From NCBI RefSeq assembly GCF_902809845.1, contig NZ_CADDWI010000013.1, positions 1,086,114-1,150,113 on the forward strand: a stretch of DNA of 64,000 nt. Direction: 5' to 3'. The notes under the pieces are model-generated. The model worked only from the letters and a program-made list of their open reading frames with translations, had not been told where the DNA came from and did no database searches. Shown here in pieces: positions 55,368 through 64,000 of this stretch. This DNA is from Chelativorans sp. Marseille-P2723 (lineage in GTDB: Bacteria; Pseudomonadota; Alphaproteobacteria; Rhizobiales; Rhizobiaceae). The translations under genes and the position numbers were made by a program. Position 1 is the stretch's first letter; each line of letters opens with the position of its first letter.

Positions 55368-55617
55368 TAAAGGTTCTATTGATCCGGCCGTAAGGGTTTG
55401 CGCATGACATCGCAGACGAGTGAAGCGGCTGGAGGATAGCCTTCAACAGCATGGCTTACAGCTTTCCTGCAGGGCCGAAGCGCGGCGCGTGAAGTCAATC
55501 TTGCGGCTTGGCGGCAGGAGTGAAGCATTAATGCGCCGGCTGTGCTTTTTTGTTATTCTGCGCTAGCCGCTCATGAGGCGTTGAGTCGGGTGCGGCGATT
55601 GGACAACGGGGGTTCAT

Positions 55618-56037
55618 ATGCTGGACGAATTCAAGGAATTCATTGCCCGCGGCAATGTGATGGACTTGGCTGTTGGCGTTATTATCGGCGGTGCTTTCGG
55701 CCTTATTGTTAGTTCTCTGACCGATGACATCATCATGCCGATCGTGGGCGCGATCTTCGGGGGTTTCGACTTTTCGAACTACTTTATTCCACTCTCCTCG
55801 GATATTACGGCAAACACGCTTGAGGCTGCCCGCGAGCAGGGAGCGGTCCTCGCCTATGGCAATTTCATTACTGTGGTGATCAATTTCCTGATCTTGGCCT
55901 GGATCATCTTCCTGATGGTCAAGGGGGTCAACAAGCTGCGCCGGGAAGAGGCTGCAGCTCCGGCCGAACCCGAAGCACCGCCGCAGGACATCCAGCTTTT
56001 GGCGGAGATCCGCGACCTGCTTGCCAGCCGCAGCTAG
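55618..56037 (+). CDS. mscL: large-conductance mechanosensitive channel
   Basis: 139 residues. TM1 [30 protein letters not shown] and TM2 [25 protein letters not shown], with the GGxFGxI pore lining and C-terminal helix. Opens on hypo-osmotic shock to release solutes. Confidence 0.98.
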   Translation: MLDEFKEFIARGNVMDLAVGVIIGGAFGLIVSSLTDDIIMPIVGAIFGGFDFSNYFIPLSSDITANTLEAAREQGAVLAYGNFITVVINFLILAWIIFLMVKGVNKLRREEAAAPAEPEAPPQDIQLLAEIRDLLASRS

Positions 56038-56217
56038 GGCATGCGTTTCACCTATCTTGACGAGACGGCTTGCAGCACTGCGACTCCCTCAGGTCACATT
56101 GCGATGCTTCAGCCTTAGAGTAGTGCCCGCGTATCTCGGGCTGCTTTGCTGGAGCAACTTCAGGAAAAATGGGCACCGTCAGGATGCGGAGTAATGAGGG
56201 CTTGGATCATGCCGGCT

Positions 56218-57495
56218 CTAGCCGCCGGATTTCGAGACCACCAGCGGGATGATGCGCTCTGAGCGTGCGGCGGCCGGCTGTTCGGCCTCGCCGAAAGGAA
56301 TGCCTAGCGCGTCCCAGGTCTCCAGCAGCGCATCCCGCAGCGCGTCTATAAGCGCGTCAGAGTGGAATGGTGTCGGCGTGATACGCAACCGCTCGGTTCC
56401 GCGTGGGACGGTAGGGTAATTTATGGGTTGGATATAGACGCGATGCTTCTTTAGAAGCCAGTCGCTTGCGCGCTTGCATAGTTCCGGATCGCCGACGAGT
56501 AGCGGGACGATGTGGGTCTGCGACGGCATGACGGGAAGCCCGGCAGCAGCCAGGACATTCTTCGTGCGCTGCGCCTGCCGCTGATGTGCCTCCCGCTCAG
56601 TATTGGAGCGTTTCAGATGACGGATCGAGGCTGTCGCGGCACTTGCGATAGCAGGTGGGAGGGCGGTGGTGAAGATGAAGCCCGGAGCGTAGGAACGGAT
56701 GGCATCGACAACGGCAGCTGAACCGGTGATGTAACCGCCGATCACGCCAAAACCCTTTGCAAGGGTGCCTTCGATGACGTCGATGCGATGGGCAAGGCCC
56801 TCGCGCTCGGTAATGCCGCCTCCGCGCGCGCCATACATGCCAACGGCATGGACCTCGTCGATATAGGTCATTGCGTTATATTTGTCGGCGAGGTCCGCAA
56901 TCTCCTTGATGGGAGCTATATCGCCATCCATGGAATAGACGGATTCGAAGACAATGAGCTTTGCGCGCTCACGCCCTGCGGCGGCAAGCAGGCTTTCCAG
57001 ATGCGCCAGGTCGTTGTGCTTGAAGATTTTCTTTTCCGCACCGGAGCGGCGCACGCCCTCGATCATGGAGGCGTGGTTCAACTCGTCCGACAGCACCAGC
57101 GCATTGGGCAGCAGGCGGGCGATGGTGGAGATCGACGCCTCGTTGGAGACAAATCCAGAAGTGAAGACGAGCGCCGCCTCCTTGCCGTGAAGGTCGGCAA
57201 GTTCGGCTTCAAGCTCCACCAGCGGACGGTTCGTCCCGGATATGTTGCGCGTGCCTCCGGCGCCAGCTCCCATGTTGGCAGCGGCTGCCTGCATCGCGGC
57301 AATTACCTCGGGATGCTGGCCCATGCCCAAATAATCGTTGGAGCACCAGACGGTTATTTCCGTAGCTTTGCCTTCCGAGCGCCATATAGCACGCGGAAAT
57401 TCGCCGGCGACCCGCTCCAGATCAGCAAAGACGCGGTAGCGGCGCTCGGCGTGAAGCTGCTCGATCGCCTCGGAAAAGAACCGTTCATATTCCAT
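56218..57495 (-). CDS. hemA: 5-aminolevulinate synthase
   Basis: 425 residues. PLP enzyme of the alpha-oxoamine synthase family: [52 protein letters not shown], and the PLP lysine in [14 protein letters not shown]. Condenses glycine and succinyl-CoA (the alphaproteobacterial haem route). Monocistronic. I saw no iron-box palindrome in the 200 nt upstream. Confidence 0.98.
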   Translation of the reverse strand: MEYERFFSEAIEQLHAERRYRVFADLERVAGEFPRAIWRSEGKATEITVWCSNDYLGMGQHPEVIAAMQAAAANMGAGAGGTRNISGTNRPLVELEAELADLHGKEAALVFTSGFVSNEASISTIARLLPNALVLSDELNHASMIEGVRRSGAEKKIFKHNDLAHLESLLAAAGRERAKLIVFESVYSMDGDIAPIKEIADLADKYNAMTYIDEVHAVGMYGARGGGITEREGLAHRIDVIEGTLAKGFGVIGGYITGSAAVVDAIRSYAPGFIFTTALPPAIASAATASIRHLKRSNTEREAHQRQAQRTKNVLAAAGLPVMPSQTHIVPLLVGDPELCKRASDWLLKKHRVYIQPINYPTVPRGTERLRITPTPFHSDALIDALRDALLETWDALGIPFGEAEQPAAARSERIIPLVVSKSGG

Positions 57496-57703
57496 GATGC
57501 ACCTTAAGATTTAGTACGGATCATAAACGCGAGCCTTGTCGGCGTCCATGGTTTGAGTGACGGCAAAATGCCACGGAGGAGGGATATTGCTTTGCCGCCA
57601 ATCAATTTTCCGCGATCTTTGTTCCTCGCCTGAGGGTCGCATAGGAGCCGACAAAGGCGGGCCGGGTTGACCGCGCTGGGCCGGAAGGGGTCAAATTCAC
57701 GTC

Positions 57704-59269
57704 ATGGAAAATACAAGAAAAGACGATTCGCTGCGCAATGTCGCCGAATACTCGGTAAGCGAGATATCCCTTGCCCTGAAGCGCACCGTTGAGGATGCTT
57801 ACGGGCATGTACGCGTGCGGGGAGAGATTTCCGGCTTTCGCGGGCAGCATGCCTCCGGCCATTGTTATTTCGCGCTGAAGGACGACCGGGCACGCATTGA
57901 AGCGGTGATCTGGAGAGGCGCCTTCTCCCGGCTGAAATTTCCGCCGCAGGAAGGATTGGAAGTGGTGGCGACCGGCAGGCTGACCACCTATCCCGGCTCG
58001 TCTAAATATCAGATTGTCATCGAAAGTCTGGAGCCGGCTGGCGCCGGGGCGCTGATGGCGCTTCTGGAACAACGCAAGCGCAAATTGGCCGCCGAGGGCC
58101 TGTTTGCCGATGAGCGTAAGAAGCGCCTGCCCTTCATGCCAAAGGTTATCGGCGTGGTTACTTCACCCACAGGCGCCGTGATCCGTGACATCATCCATCG
58201 CATCAGCGACCGCTTTCCGGTGCATGTCATCGTCTGGCCGGTGCGCGTCCAGGGCGAGACGGCGGGGTCTGAAGTTGCCGCGGCGGTGACCGGCTTCAAC
58301 GCCCTTACACCCGAAGGGCCGATCCCCCGTCCGGATATTCTCATCGTTGCGCGGGGCGGCGGCAGCCTTGAGGATCTATGGGGGTTCAATGACGAGGCTG
58401 TAGTGCGCGCGGTCGCCTCGTCCGGCATACCTGTCATTTCCGCCGTCGGTCATGAAACGGATTGGACCCTGATCGACCTTGCGGCCGACTGCCGGGCTCC
58501 AACGCCGACAGGCGCCGCAGAGATGGCGGTGCCTGTCAAGGCGGAACTGGAAGCCAATCTGGCGCGGCTTTCCGCACGGCTGAAGGCGGCGGTCTCGCGC
58601 GATCTGGAGAGGCGGCGCCAGCACACGCGCGCGCTTTCGCGGGCACTGCCTTCCGCCGATCAGCTTTTCGCGCTGCCGCGCCGCCGTTTCGACGAGGCGG
58701 GGGGCCGCCTGATGCGCGGCCTGTACATTACCACCCAGCGCAAGCGATTGCGTTTCGATGGCAAGCGCCTGTCCATTGCCACGCTTGACCGGCGCATTGC
58801 TGAATTGAAGCGGCGCGCCGGACAGTGCGGCGGCAGGCTCCCGGTCGTCTATCTGGGACTGGTGCATAGGCTGCGCGTGCGTTTCGACCGCGATGCAGCA
58901 AGGATCAGCGCGCGCGCTAGGCTCGAGCGGATAAGTCTTTTCAAGGAAAGGCTGGCCGCCACCATCAGCCGCAAGGACCGTGCCATGGATCTTCGTAAGG
59001 AGCGGGCGCGCTCGGCCTACGAGCAGTGCATCCGTCTTGTGGAGAGCTTGTCCTACGTCAAGGTGCTGGAGCGCGGCTTCGCCCTTGTGCGCGATGCTGA
59101 GGACAGGCCGTTGAAGCGCGCAGCGGACCTTCATCCCGGTCAAGCACTCCGGCTGCAGTTTTCCGATGATAGTGCGGGGGCGATTGCCACCGGAAAGCCG
59201 CTCGAAAAACAGGAAAGGAGGAAACGGGGAGCACCGGCCGAATCAGGCAGTCAGGGTTCCCTTTTTTGA
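57704..59269 (+). CDS. xseA: exodeoxyribonuclease VII large subunit
   Basis: 521 residues. N-terminal OB fold ([40 protein letters not shown]) and a catalytic core with [31 protein letters not shown] and [32 protein letters not shown], complete. Degrades single-stranded DNA from both ends with XseB, which is not in this window. Confidence 0.97.
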   Translation: MENTRKDDSLRNVAEYSVSEISLALKRTVEDAYGHVRVRGEISGFRGQHASGHCYFALKDDRARIEAVIWRGAFSRLKFPPQEGLEVVATGRLTTYPGSSKYQIVIESLEPAGAGALMALLEQRKRKLAAEGLFADERKKRLPFMPKVIGVVTSPTGAVIRDIIHRISDRFPVHVIVWPVRVQGETAGSEVAAAVTGFNALTPEGPIPRPDILIVARGGGSLEDLWGFNDEAVVRAVASSGIPVISAVGHETDWTLIDLAADCRAPTPTGAAEMAVPVKAELEANLARLSARLKAAVSRDLERRRQHTRALSRALPSADQLFALPRRRFDEAGGRLMRGLYITTQRKRLRFDGKRLSIATLDRRIAELKRRAGQCGGRLPVVYLGLVHRLRVRFDRDAARISARARLERISLFKERLAATISRKDRAMDLRKERARSAYEQCIRLVESLSYVKVLERGFALVRDAEDRPLKRAADLHPGQALRLQFSDDSAGAIATGKPLEKQERRKRGAPAESGSQGSLF

Positions 59270-59381
59270 GGTTCATGCTTGCCCATCCGCCTTCCGCAAG
59301 GCCAACCGCATTGTCTGGGCTCATCCAGGGATGCAGGGCAAGCTATGGGAGTAAAAAGGCCCGTTCGAAGCATCGGGGAAG

Positions 59382-59458
59382 TGGTACGGTTGGGTGGATT
59401 CGAACCACCGACCTCAGGAGCCACAATCCTGCGCTCTAACCAACTGAGCTACAACCGC
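59382..59458 (-). tRNA. tRNA-His (anticodon GTG)
   Basis: 77 nt with encoded CCA. Acceptor GCGGTTG pairs with CAACCGT (a G-U first pair). D-stem AGCTCAGTTGGTTAGAGC, anticodon loop GATTGTGGC, T-loop GGTTCGAATCC. The discriminator is A73 and the base before G1 is T, so no G-1 is encoded, as known for alphaproteobacterial tRNA-His. Confidence 0.97.
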
Positions 59459-59639
59459 ACGGGCGTTATCCGTCCTGCCGCGTCCCTTACGGATAAATCC
59501 ACGCATTTTCAAGAGCAATAGGCCGGACGGTCGGCTGATATTGCAGGTTAGGCCACTTGGAGAAAGGACGGAGCAGAGTTCCGGATCTTTTTTCGCCAAT
59601 CGTCGGAGGAAAATCGGTCTTGTCCTGAAACACACGGGA

Positions 59640-60000
59640 TGTAGTGCCTTCATCACCGCTTTTGCATGTGACGGTTAGCCCCAAGTTCGCGCATGGTCCG
59701 GAGGGTTGCGGCCCCAGCCTCCTGCAAAGACCGCCTGGAGCTCACGCGCATGTTAGAAGGCCCGATCCACCTGCTTGCGCGTCAAGCCACCCTGAAGCCC
59801 CCGATCTCTGAACGGCTTTAACACGGGAAGGTGCTTCGGACTGGCTGAAATGCGCATCGGCTTCTGCCTGCATGAAAGCCAGAGACTTCTCAAACAGGTT
59901 GTTGGCAATTTCCCTGAAGGTCTCCAATAAGGTCCCAAATTCCGGCGAATGACAATGCGGAACTGTTCGGCAGTCCCGGATGTTTTGAAGGCGGAGAACT
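59640..60000 (-). pseudogene. probable phasin-family gene remnant
   Basis: Conceptual reading over three frames gives FKTSGTAEQFRIVIRRNLG, then ETFREIANNLFEKSLAFMQA and EADAHFSQ. After further shifts it continues with RKQVDRAF, HARELQAV and LQEAGAATLRTMRELG. The amphipathic helices with RKQ...A.ELQ/L.EAG spacing resemble a phasin C-terminal half. Several frameshifts and a stop rule out a functional product. Family call is tentative. Confidence 0.4.
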
Positions 60001-60009
60001 CGCGGTCAA

Positions 60010-60338
60010 AGTTTGCTGGCCCTGCTAACCTTGCAGGTTGAAGGAGCAGGCGGGCAGTTCACTGTACACATGTGTGTGTGATGGTGCGAAGTGGTTGTGA
60101 TTATGCGGTGCAACAGAATGTTTGCCTTGCAACATGGAGTTCCGGCGGAATTCAGTAGCTCTGGACATTGCGAGGCGCGGCCATCACACAAGGGAAGGCA
60201 GTCGTATCCGCAGTATCGGTTAACCAAAGTGGCATTTGCACGTGCATGCGGATACATGCTTTGTGGACGTCGACGCGCCGTGCTCTTATTAACAAGTAGT
60301 TAATCCTCGTATCCCCTGGGGGCGACAGTTCAGGCGCA
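60010..60338. other. intergenic region before the PdhS-like gene
   Basis: No supported gene. AT-rich toward the right end (TTATTAACAAGTAGTTAAT just before the kinase), which probably contains its promoter; no consensus pair could be fixed. Confidence 0.5.
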
Positions 60339-63300
60339 ATGGTTGCAGCGACCTATTCCTTTCTTGATATCGTCGTGCTCGACCCCGTGCGATCGCGCTT
60401 TGCGGCCGGAGACACGCTCTTCGTTCTTTCTCGGGACCTTGCGGAGATTCTCTGGGCGAATGGGGCAGGGGCGGCGTGGCTTGGCTATGACGACATCGAG
60501 GCAGCATTAGGTGAGGCTCCGAGCCTGCCCGCGGCGGCTCTCCGCCAGATTGCTGCCACGCCCGGCTTTCCGGCCATTGGCAGAGACTGCCCGATTGCAT
60601 TGCGGCTGACCAGAGGCCTGAAGAGCAAGATCGTCAATTTGCAGGCGAGCTCGATACGGCTTCCCGATGGCGTGGAGGCAATTCTTCTTGCCTTGCCCGC
60701 CCCCAAGGCGGATGGCGCAGTGGAAGGCATCCAGGCTGCGCAAGCAATTGGCGGGTTTCATCAACCGGGTCATTTCGCGGCCCTTATCGAGGCCGATGGC
60801 ACTATCTCCGCCGCGACGGAAGGATTCGGCTCCGTTGGAATAGACCCGGAAACGCTTCAGCTCCTGGTAAGTGAGGTACGCGAGAAGGACGACCGCTTGG
60901 TCAAGAAGCTCATTCGAGCGGCAAAGGGAAAGATCCCCGCCGGGATCGCCCGCCTGACCGACGAGCCTGCACGGCATCTGCTCGTCATCGTCGATGAGGC
61001 AGTATCCGAGGAGCCCGCTGCAAGGGAATTCAGGGAAGAAGGGCAGGTAATAACGGCGGAGCCTGAGGCGGACAGCGTTGCGAGCAGGGAGCAAGCACCT
61101 TCGGTTCCGGGCGGCGCTGCCCGCACAGTGCGCTTTTCCTGGCGCACCGATGCCGACGGGCGGTTTTCGGCCCTGTCGGAAGAGTTCGCGGCGACTATGG
61201 GTGCACCCGCCGCCGACGTCATCGGGCGAACGTTCCGCGAGGTCTCCAATGCCTTCGGGCTAGACCCGGAAGGTACAATCACAAGGCTTCTGGAGCGCCG
61301 GGACACATGGTCCGGCCAAAGAGTGATGTGGCCGCTGTCCGGTACCAGCCTCAAGGTTCCGGTCGATCTTGCCGCTCTCCCGATCTATGGGCGTGGTCGC
61401 GTCTTCGAGGGCTTCCGCGGCTTTGGCATCATCCGACCAGGCGAGGCGGTGGAGGACACCGAAGCTATTGGAACGGTGCTCGTCCCGGGACAGGCTGAAG
61501 ATAAGGCACCGGTGGAGGAGGAAGCTGCACCACCTGCCGAAGAGCCGACAGCAGAGGATCCGTTTCAGGGAGAGGCGCCGGCAATCAGCATTTCCGACTC
61601 GCATGAGAGCGAGAGCGAGAAGGTCATCAACCTTGCGGAGCATCGCGAGGGTCTGCTTTCCGCGAGCGAACGCATGGCTTTTCGCGAGATCGGCGAACGC
61701 TTGCGCCGCGCCAGCGAGGACGTAGGGGAGGGCGGCGAGCGGGAGGAGCCGGAAGACGCTCCTTCACTTCTGTCCAGCCCACGGCAAGGCGAGCGAGCGG
61801 TAGCGCCGCATGTTGTCGATGAACTCGCGGCAGGCGTTTTGGAGGACAAGGCGGGTCTTGCAGGGGAAGAAGATGGCTCCCCGCAAGAAGAGCAACTGCC
61901 TGATATGGCCACCCGTGCCTTGCCCTCAGGTGAAGAGGATAAAGACGCTTACAGCTTCGCCAAGCCTGACGCGGAGGAAAGCCCGCCGTTTTTCTCGCAT
62001 GACTCGATCGCGGACGCTTTGCCGGAAAGCGGCCGAAAGCCTGAACGGGCCGAAATCACGCCGAAGCAGGTCGAAAGGGCATGGTCGATGCAGGTGCTGC
62101 CACAGAAAGGCCGCCTGCCTTCCGCCTTTTTCCTGCCTGACGACGAGGCCCATGAGCAGGAAGATGCGACTGCATCTCTGCTTACCGCCCTTCCGCTTCC
62201 TGTCCTGGTCCATTCCGGCGACAGACTCCACTTTGCAAATCGTGCGTTTCTGAAGATTACCGGCTATGCGGACTTGGCCGCCCTCGGCGATGCCGGCGGC
62301 GTAGGTGCTCTTTTCTACGATGCCGAGGATTCCGGCAGCAAGCCGGAAAGCTCTGATGGCGAGCCGGAGGAAAGAATCCGCCTGCGCAGGGCCGATGGGC
62401 AGGATATCCCGGTGCGCGCCCACCTCAGCTCGATCTCATGGAAGGAGGGCAAGTCCCTTTTGCTGGCACTGATGCCGCTAGGAGAAGCGGCAGTCGAAGC
62501 GGCAAAGCCTACGGAGCTTGAAGCAAGCCTCATCGAGATGCGCGCCATCGTTGACACGGCTACAGACGGGATCGTGCTCATCGCCGAAGACGGTACCATC
62601 CGCTCCATCAACAGATCCGCGGAGGCGCTTTTCGGATTCGACGCCGAACATGTTACCGGCAAACCGTTTACCGCGCTTTTTGCCATAGAAAGCCAACGCA
62701 CCGTGCAGGAGTACCTGGCGGAACTCTCTGGGGATGGAGTTGCAAGCGTCCTCAACGATGGGCGACAGGTGATCGGGAGGGAGGCGCAAGGGCGTTTCAT
62801 ACCGCTCTTCATCACGATAGGAAGACTGCCCAGCGGCAGCGGCTACTGCGCTGTGCTGCGTGACATTACTCACTGGAAACGCACGGAAGAGGAACTTACA
62901 CAGGCGCGAGCCCAGGCAGAACGCGCCTCCTCGCAGAAGAGCGAGTTCCTCGCACGTGTCAGCCATGAAATCCGCACGCCGCTCAATGCCATCATCGGTT
63001 TCTCAGAGCTGATGATCGATGAAAAATTCGGCCCCATCGGGAACGAGCGCTATCGTGACTATCTGCGTGATATCAACCGCTCCGGCAATCACGTTCTGGA
63101 ACTAGTGAACGACCTGCTCGATATTTCCAAGATCGAGGCGGGCCAACAGGAACTCGAATATGAGGCGGTTGCCCTTAATGAAACCCTCGCACAGGTGGTG
63201 GCGATGATGCAGCCACAGGCCAATAGCGAGCGTGTGATCATCCGTTCCAGCTTTGCCTCGCGATTGCCAGAAGTGGTGGCGGATCTGCGAAGCATAAGGC

Positions 63301-63635
63301 AGATTGCCATCAATCTTTTGTCGAACGCCGTCCGCTTCACCCCCGCAGGCGGGCAGGTGATCGTTTCCACATCCTATGAGAGAGATGGATCGGTTGCATT
63401 GCGTGTGCGTGACACTGGCGTTGGCATGAGTTCTGCAGAACTGGACGAGGCCCTGAAGCCCTTCAAGCAGGTTAACGCGTTGCGGCGAAAGCGCGGAGAT
63501 GGAACAGGCCTGGGCCTGCCCCTGACACGAGCTATGGTCGAGGCGAACCGTGCCCAATTCTCTATCCTCTCCCGGCCCGGCGAAGGAACGCTTGTCGAAG
63601 TCATTTTCCCACCTACGCGCGTGCTGGCCGACTGA
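60339..63635 (+). CDS. pdhS: PdhS/DivJ-PleC-family cell-cycle histidine kinase
   Basis: 1098 residues, no membrane segment. Long N-terminal sensory region with weak PAS-like folds, a very acidic low-complexity middle (about 385-600), then PAS domains (about 620-720 and 730-850). The kinase core has H-box FLARVSHEIRTPLNAIIGFSELM, the segment FGPIGNERYRDYLRDINRSGNHVLELVNDLLDISKIEAG, and ATPase motifs RVRDTGVGMS and GDGTGLGLPLTRAMVEANRA. The end VEVIFPPTRVLAD is characteristic of rhizobial PdhS-type kinases that act on DivK to control polarity and division. Length agrees with Brucella PdhS (about 1000). Confidence 0.88.
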   Translation: MVAATYSFLDIVVLDPVRSRFAAGDTLFVLSRDLAEILWANGAGAAWLGYDDIEAALGEAPSLPAAALRQIAATPGFPAIGRDCPIALRLTRGLKSKIVNLQASSIRLPDGVEAILLALPAPKADGAVEGIQAAQAIGGFHQPGHFAALIEADGTISAATEGFGSVGIDPETLQLLVSEVREKDDRLVKKLIRAAKGKIPAGIARLTDEPARHLLVIVDEAVSEEPAAREFREEGQVITAEPEADSVASREQAPSVPGGAARTVRFSWRTDADGRFSALSEEFAATMGAPAADVIGRTFREVSNAFGLDPEGTITRLLERRDTWSGQRVMWPLSGTSLKVPVDLAALPIYGRGRVFEGFRGFGIIRPGEAVEDTEAIGTVLVPGQAEDKAPVEEEAAPPAEEPTAEDPFQGEAPAISISDSHESESEKVINLAEHREGLLSASERMAFREIGERLRRASEDVGEGGEREEPEDAPSLLSSPRQGERAVAPHVVDELAAGVLEDKAGLAGEEDGSPQEEQLPDMATRALPSGEEDKDAYSFAKPDAEESPPFFSHDSIADALPESGRKPERAEITPKQVERAWSMQVLPQKGRLPSAFFLPDDEAHEQEDATASLLTALPLPVLVHSGDRLHFANRAFLKITGYADLAALGDAGGVGALFYDAEDSGSKPESSDGEPEERIRLRRADGQDIPVRAHLSSISWKEGKSLLLALMPLGEAAVEAAKPTELEASLIEMRAIVDTATDGIVLIAEDGTIRSINRSAEALFGFDAEHVTGKPFTALFAIESQRTVQEYLAELSGDGVASVLNDGRQVIGREAQGRFIPLFITIGRLPSGSGYCAVLRDITHWKRTEEELTQARAQAERASSQKSEFLARVSHEIRTPLNAIIGFSELMIDEKFGPIGNERYRDYLRDINRSGNHVLELVNDLLDISKIEAGQQELEYEAVALNETLAQVVAMMQPQANSERVIIRSSFASRLPEVVADLRSIRQIAINLLSNAVRFTPAGGQVIVSTSYERDGSVALRVRDTGVGMSSAELDEALKPFKQVNALRRKRGDGTGLGLPLTRAMVEANRAQFSILSRPGEGTLVEVIFPPTRVLAD

Positions 63636-63657
63636 ATGCCGTAAACTTGAGTATCAT

Positions 63658-63678
63658 AGTTTAGAATAGTTCTAAACT
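63658..63678 (+). promoter_or_regulatory. Irr-box-like (iron control element) palindrome
   Basis: AGTTTAGAA-TAG-TTCTAAACT, perfect 9-bp arms containing the TTTAGAA/TTCTAAA half-sites of the rhizobial iron control element bound by Irr. It lies 126 nt before the iron-binding-protein ATG. Confidence 0.85.
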
Positions 63679-63804
63679 ACTGATTTTGCTTGGTTTTCTC
63701 TTGACCCGCCAGTCTATTTCAACCATTAGGTGGCTGCGGGCGGAGGGCCGTCCGCTGGTGCAATCTCCCCGGGACCTTGCCCCCGATGATCAGGAGAACG
63801 ATTG

Positions 63805-64000
63805 ATGTCTGCAACTTCCTTCAAGTTTAGATCGGGCCTTGCGGCAATTGCAGTTGCTGCAAGCGCCTCTATCTTGCCCTTGCCAGCCTTTGCCGAAGGC
63901 GTGGTGAATATCTATTCCTATCGCCAGCCTTTTCTGGTTCAGCCGCTTCTCGATGCCTTCACGGAACAAACCGGCATCCGGACCGAGGTTCTGTTCCTCG
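63805..64000 (+). CDS. iron(III) ABC transporter substrate-binding protein, partial
   Basis: 65 codons, cut by the window end. Signal peptide (FRSGLAAIAVAASASILPLPAFAEG), then VVNIYSYRQPFLVQPLLDAFTEQTGIRTEVLFL, the N-terminal strand-helix of FbpA/FutA-type ferric-binding proteins, with the YSYR motif. AGGAGA ribosome site. The Irr-like box upstream supports an iron-uptake role. Confidence 0.9.
   Translation, partial: MSATSFKFRSGLAAIAVAASASILPLPAFAEGVVNIYSYRQPFLVQPLLDAFTEQTGIRTEVLFL

Noticed and set aside
58376..59143. Minus-strand open frame of about 255 codons
   Set aside because: Antisense of xseA with no supporting signals.

Overview
The window is a chromosomal piece from an alphaproteobacterium, most likely Hyphomicrobiales (Rhizobiales), with a look of Phyllobacteriaceae. 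The signs are: a tRNA-His with A73 and no encoded G-1; 5-aminolevulinate synthase (Shemin-type HemA); a PdhS-type histidine kinase; a plant/rhizobial-type GshA; a perfect Irr-like palindrome in front of an iron-binding protein gene; CIRCE-controlled groESL; and remnants of a Trb-type integrative element. The assignment is inference from gene families; no database search was run.

Positions 1 to about 22,950 are accessory. The left edge holds part of a type I-E CRISPR-Cas operon on the minus strand (cas3, then the start of cas8e/cse1). Next come debris of a molybdopterin oxidoreductase gene and an IS630-family transposase, a TetR regulator and a truncated peptide-binding protein gene. A decayed conjugation segment follows: a trbF stub, trbG with a frameshift, trbI with an amber stop, then intact DUF2274 and LysR genes. 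From about 9.6 to 22.6 kb, mostly on the minus strand, lies a set of envelope and stress-like genes: IalB and an autotransporter; LprI-like, membrane, leucine-rich-repeat and TMEM43 proteins; a cytochrome-oxidase-like 4-TM protein and a cupin; GST and AraC; LysR; and a membrane/secreted pair. The 3' end of tRNA-Arg(ACG) faces this region, the usual geometry of a tRNA-integrated island.

The main unexplained signal is a 30-bp sequence found four times in the island (13597-13626, 17098-17127, 18203-18232, 22644-22673). All four copies have the same length, internal spacing and orientation, and each lies 54-77 nt upstream of the first gene of a minus-strand operon. They tie together the autotransporter/IalB operon, the TMEM43/LRR/membrane/LprI operon, the cupin/oxidase-like operon and the secreted/membrane pair as one probable regulon. 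I do not recognise the element.

From 23 kb rightward the window is mostly core genome. It holds a sensor kinase/FAD oxidoreductase/TVP38 operon, fumC, a TauE exporter, groESL with CIRCE, a DMT transporter, tag and an L,D-transpeptidase. A compact glycolate/lactate oxidation locus follows: glcD-glcE-DUF4870-glcF, divergent from a GntR regulator-lldE-lldF-lldG-phosphatase operon, with a candidate GntR operator between them. Then come rsmE, gshA, rpmH-rnpA-yidC-acetyltransferase-engB, a lytic-transglycosylase-like lipoprotein, DUF6460, MATE, pyrD-DUF952, mscL, hemA, xseA, tRNA-His, a phasin-like remnant, a PdhS-like kinase, and the start of an iron ABC transporter binding protein.
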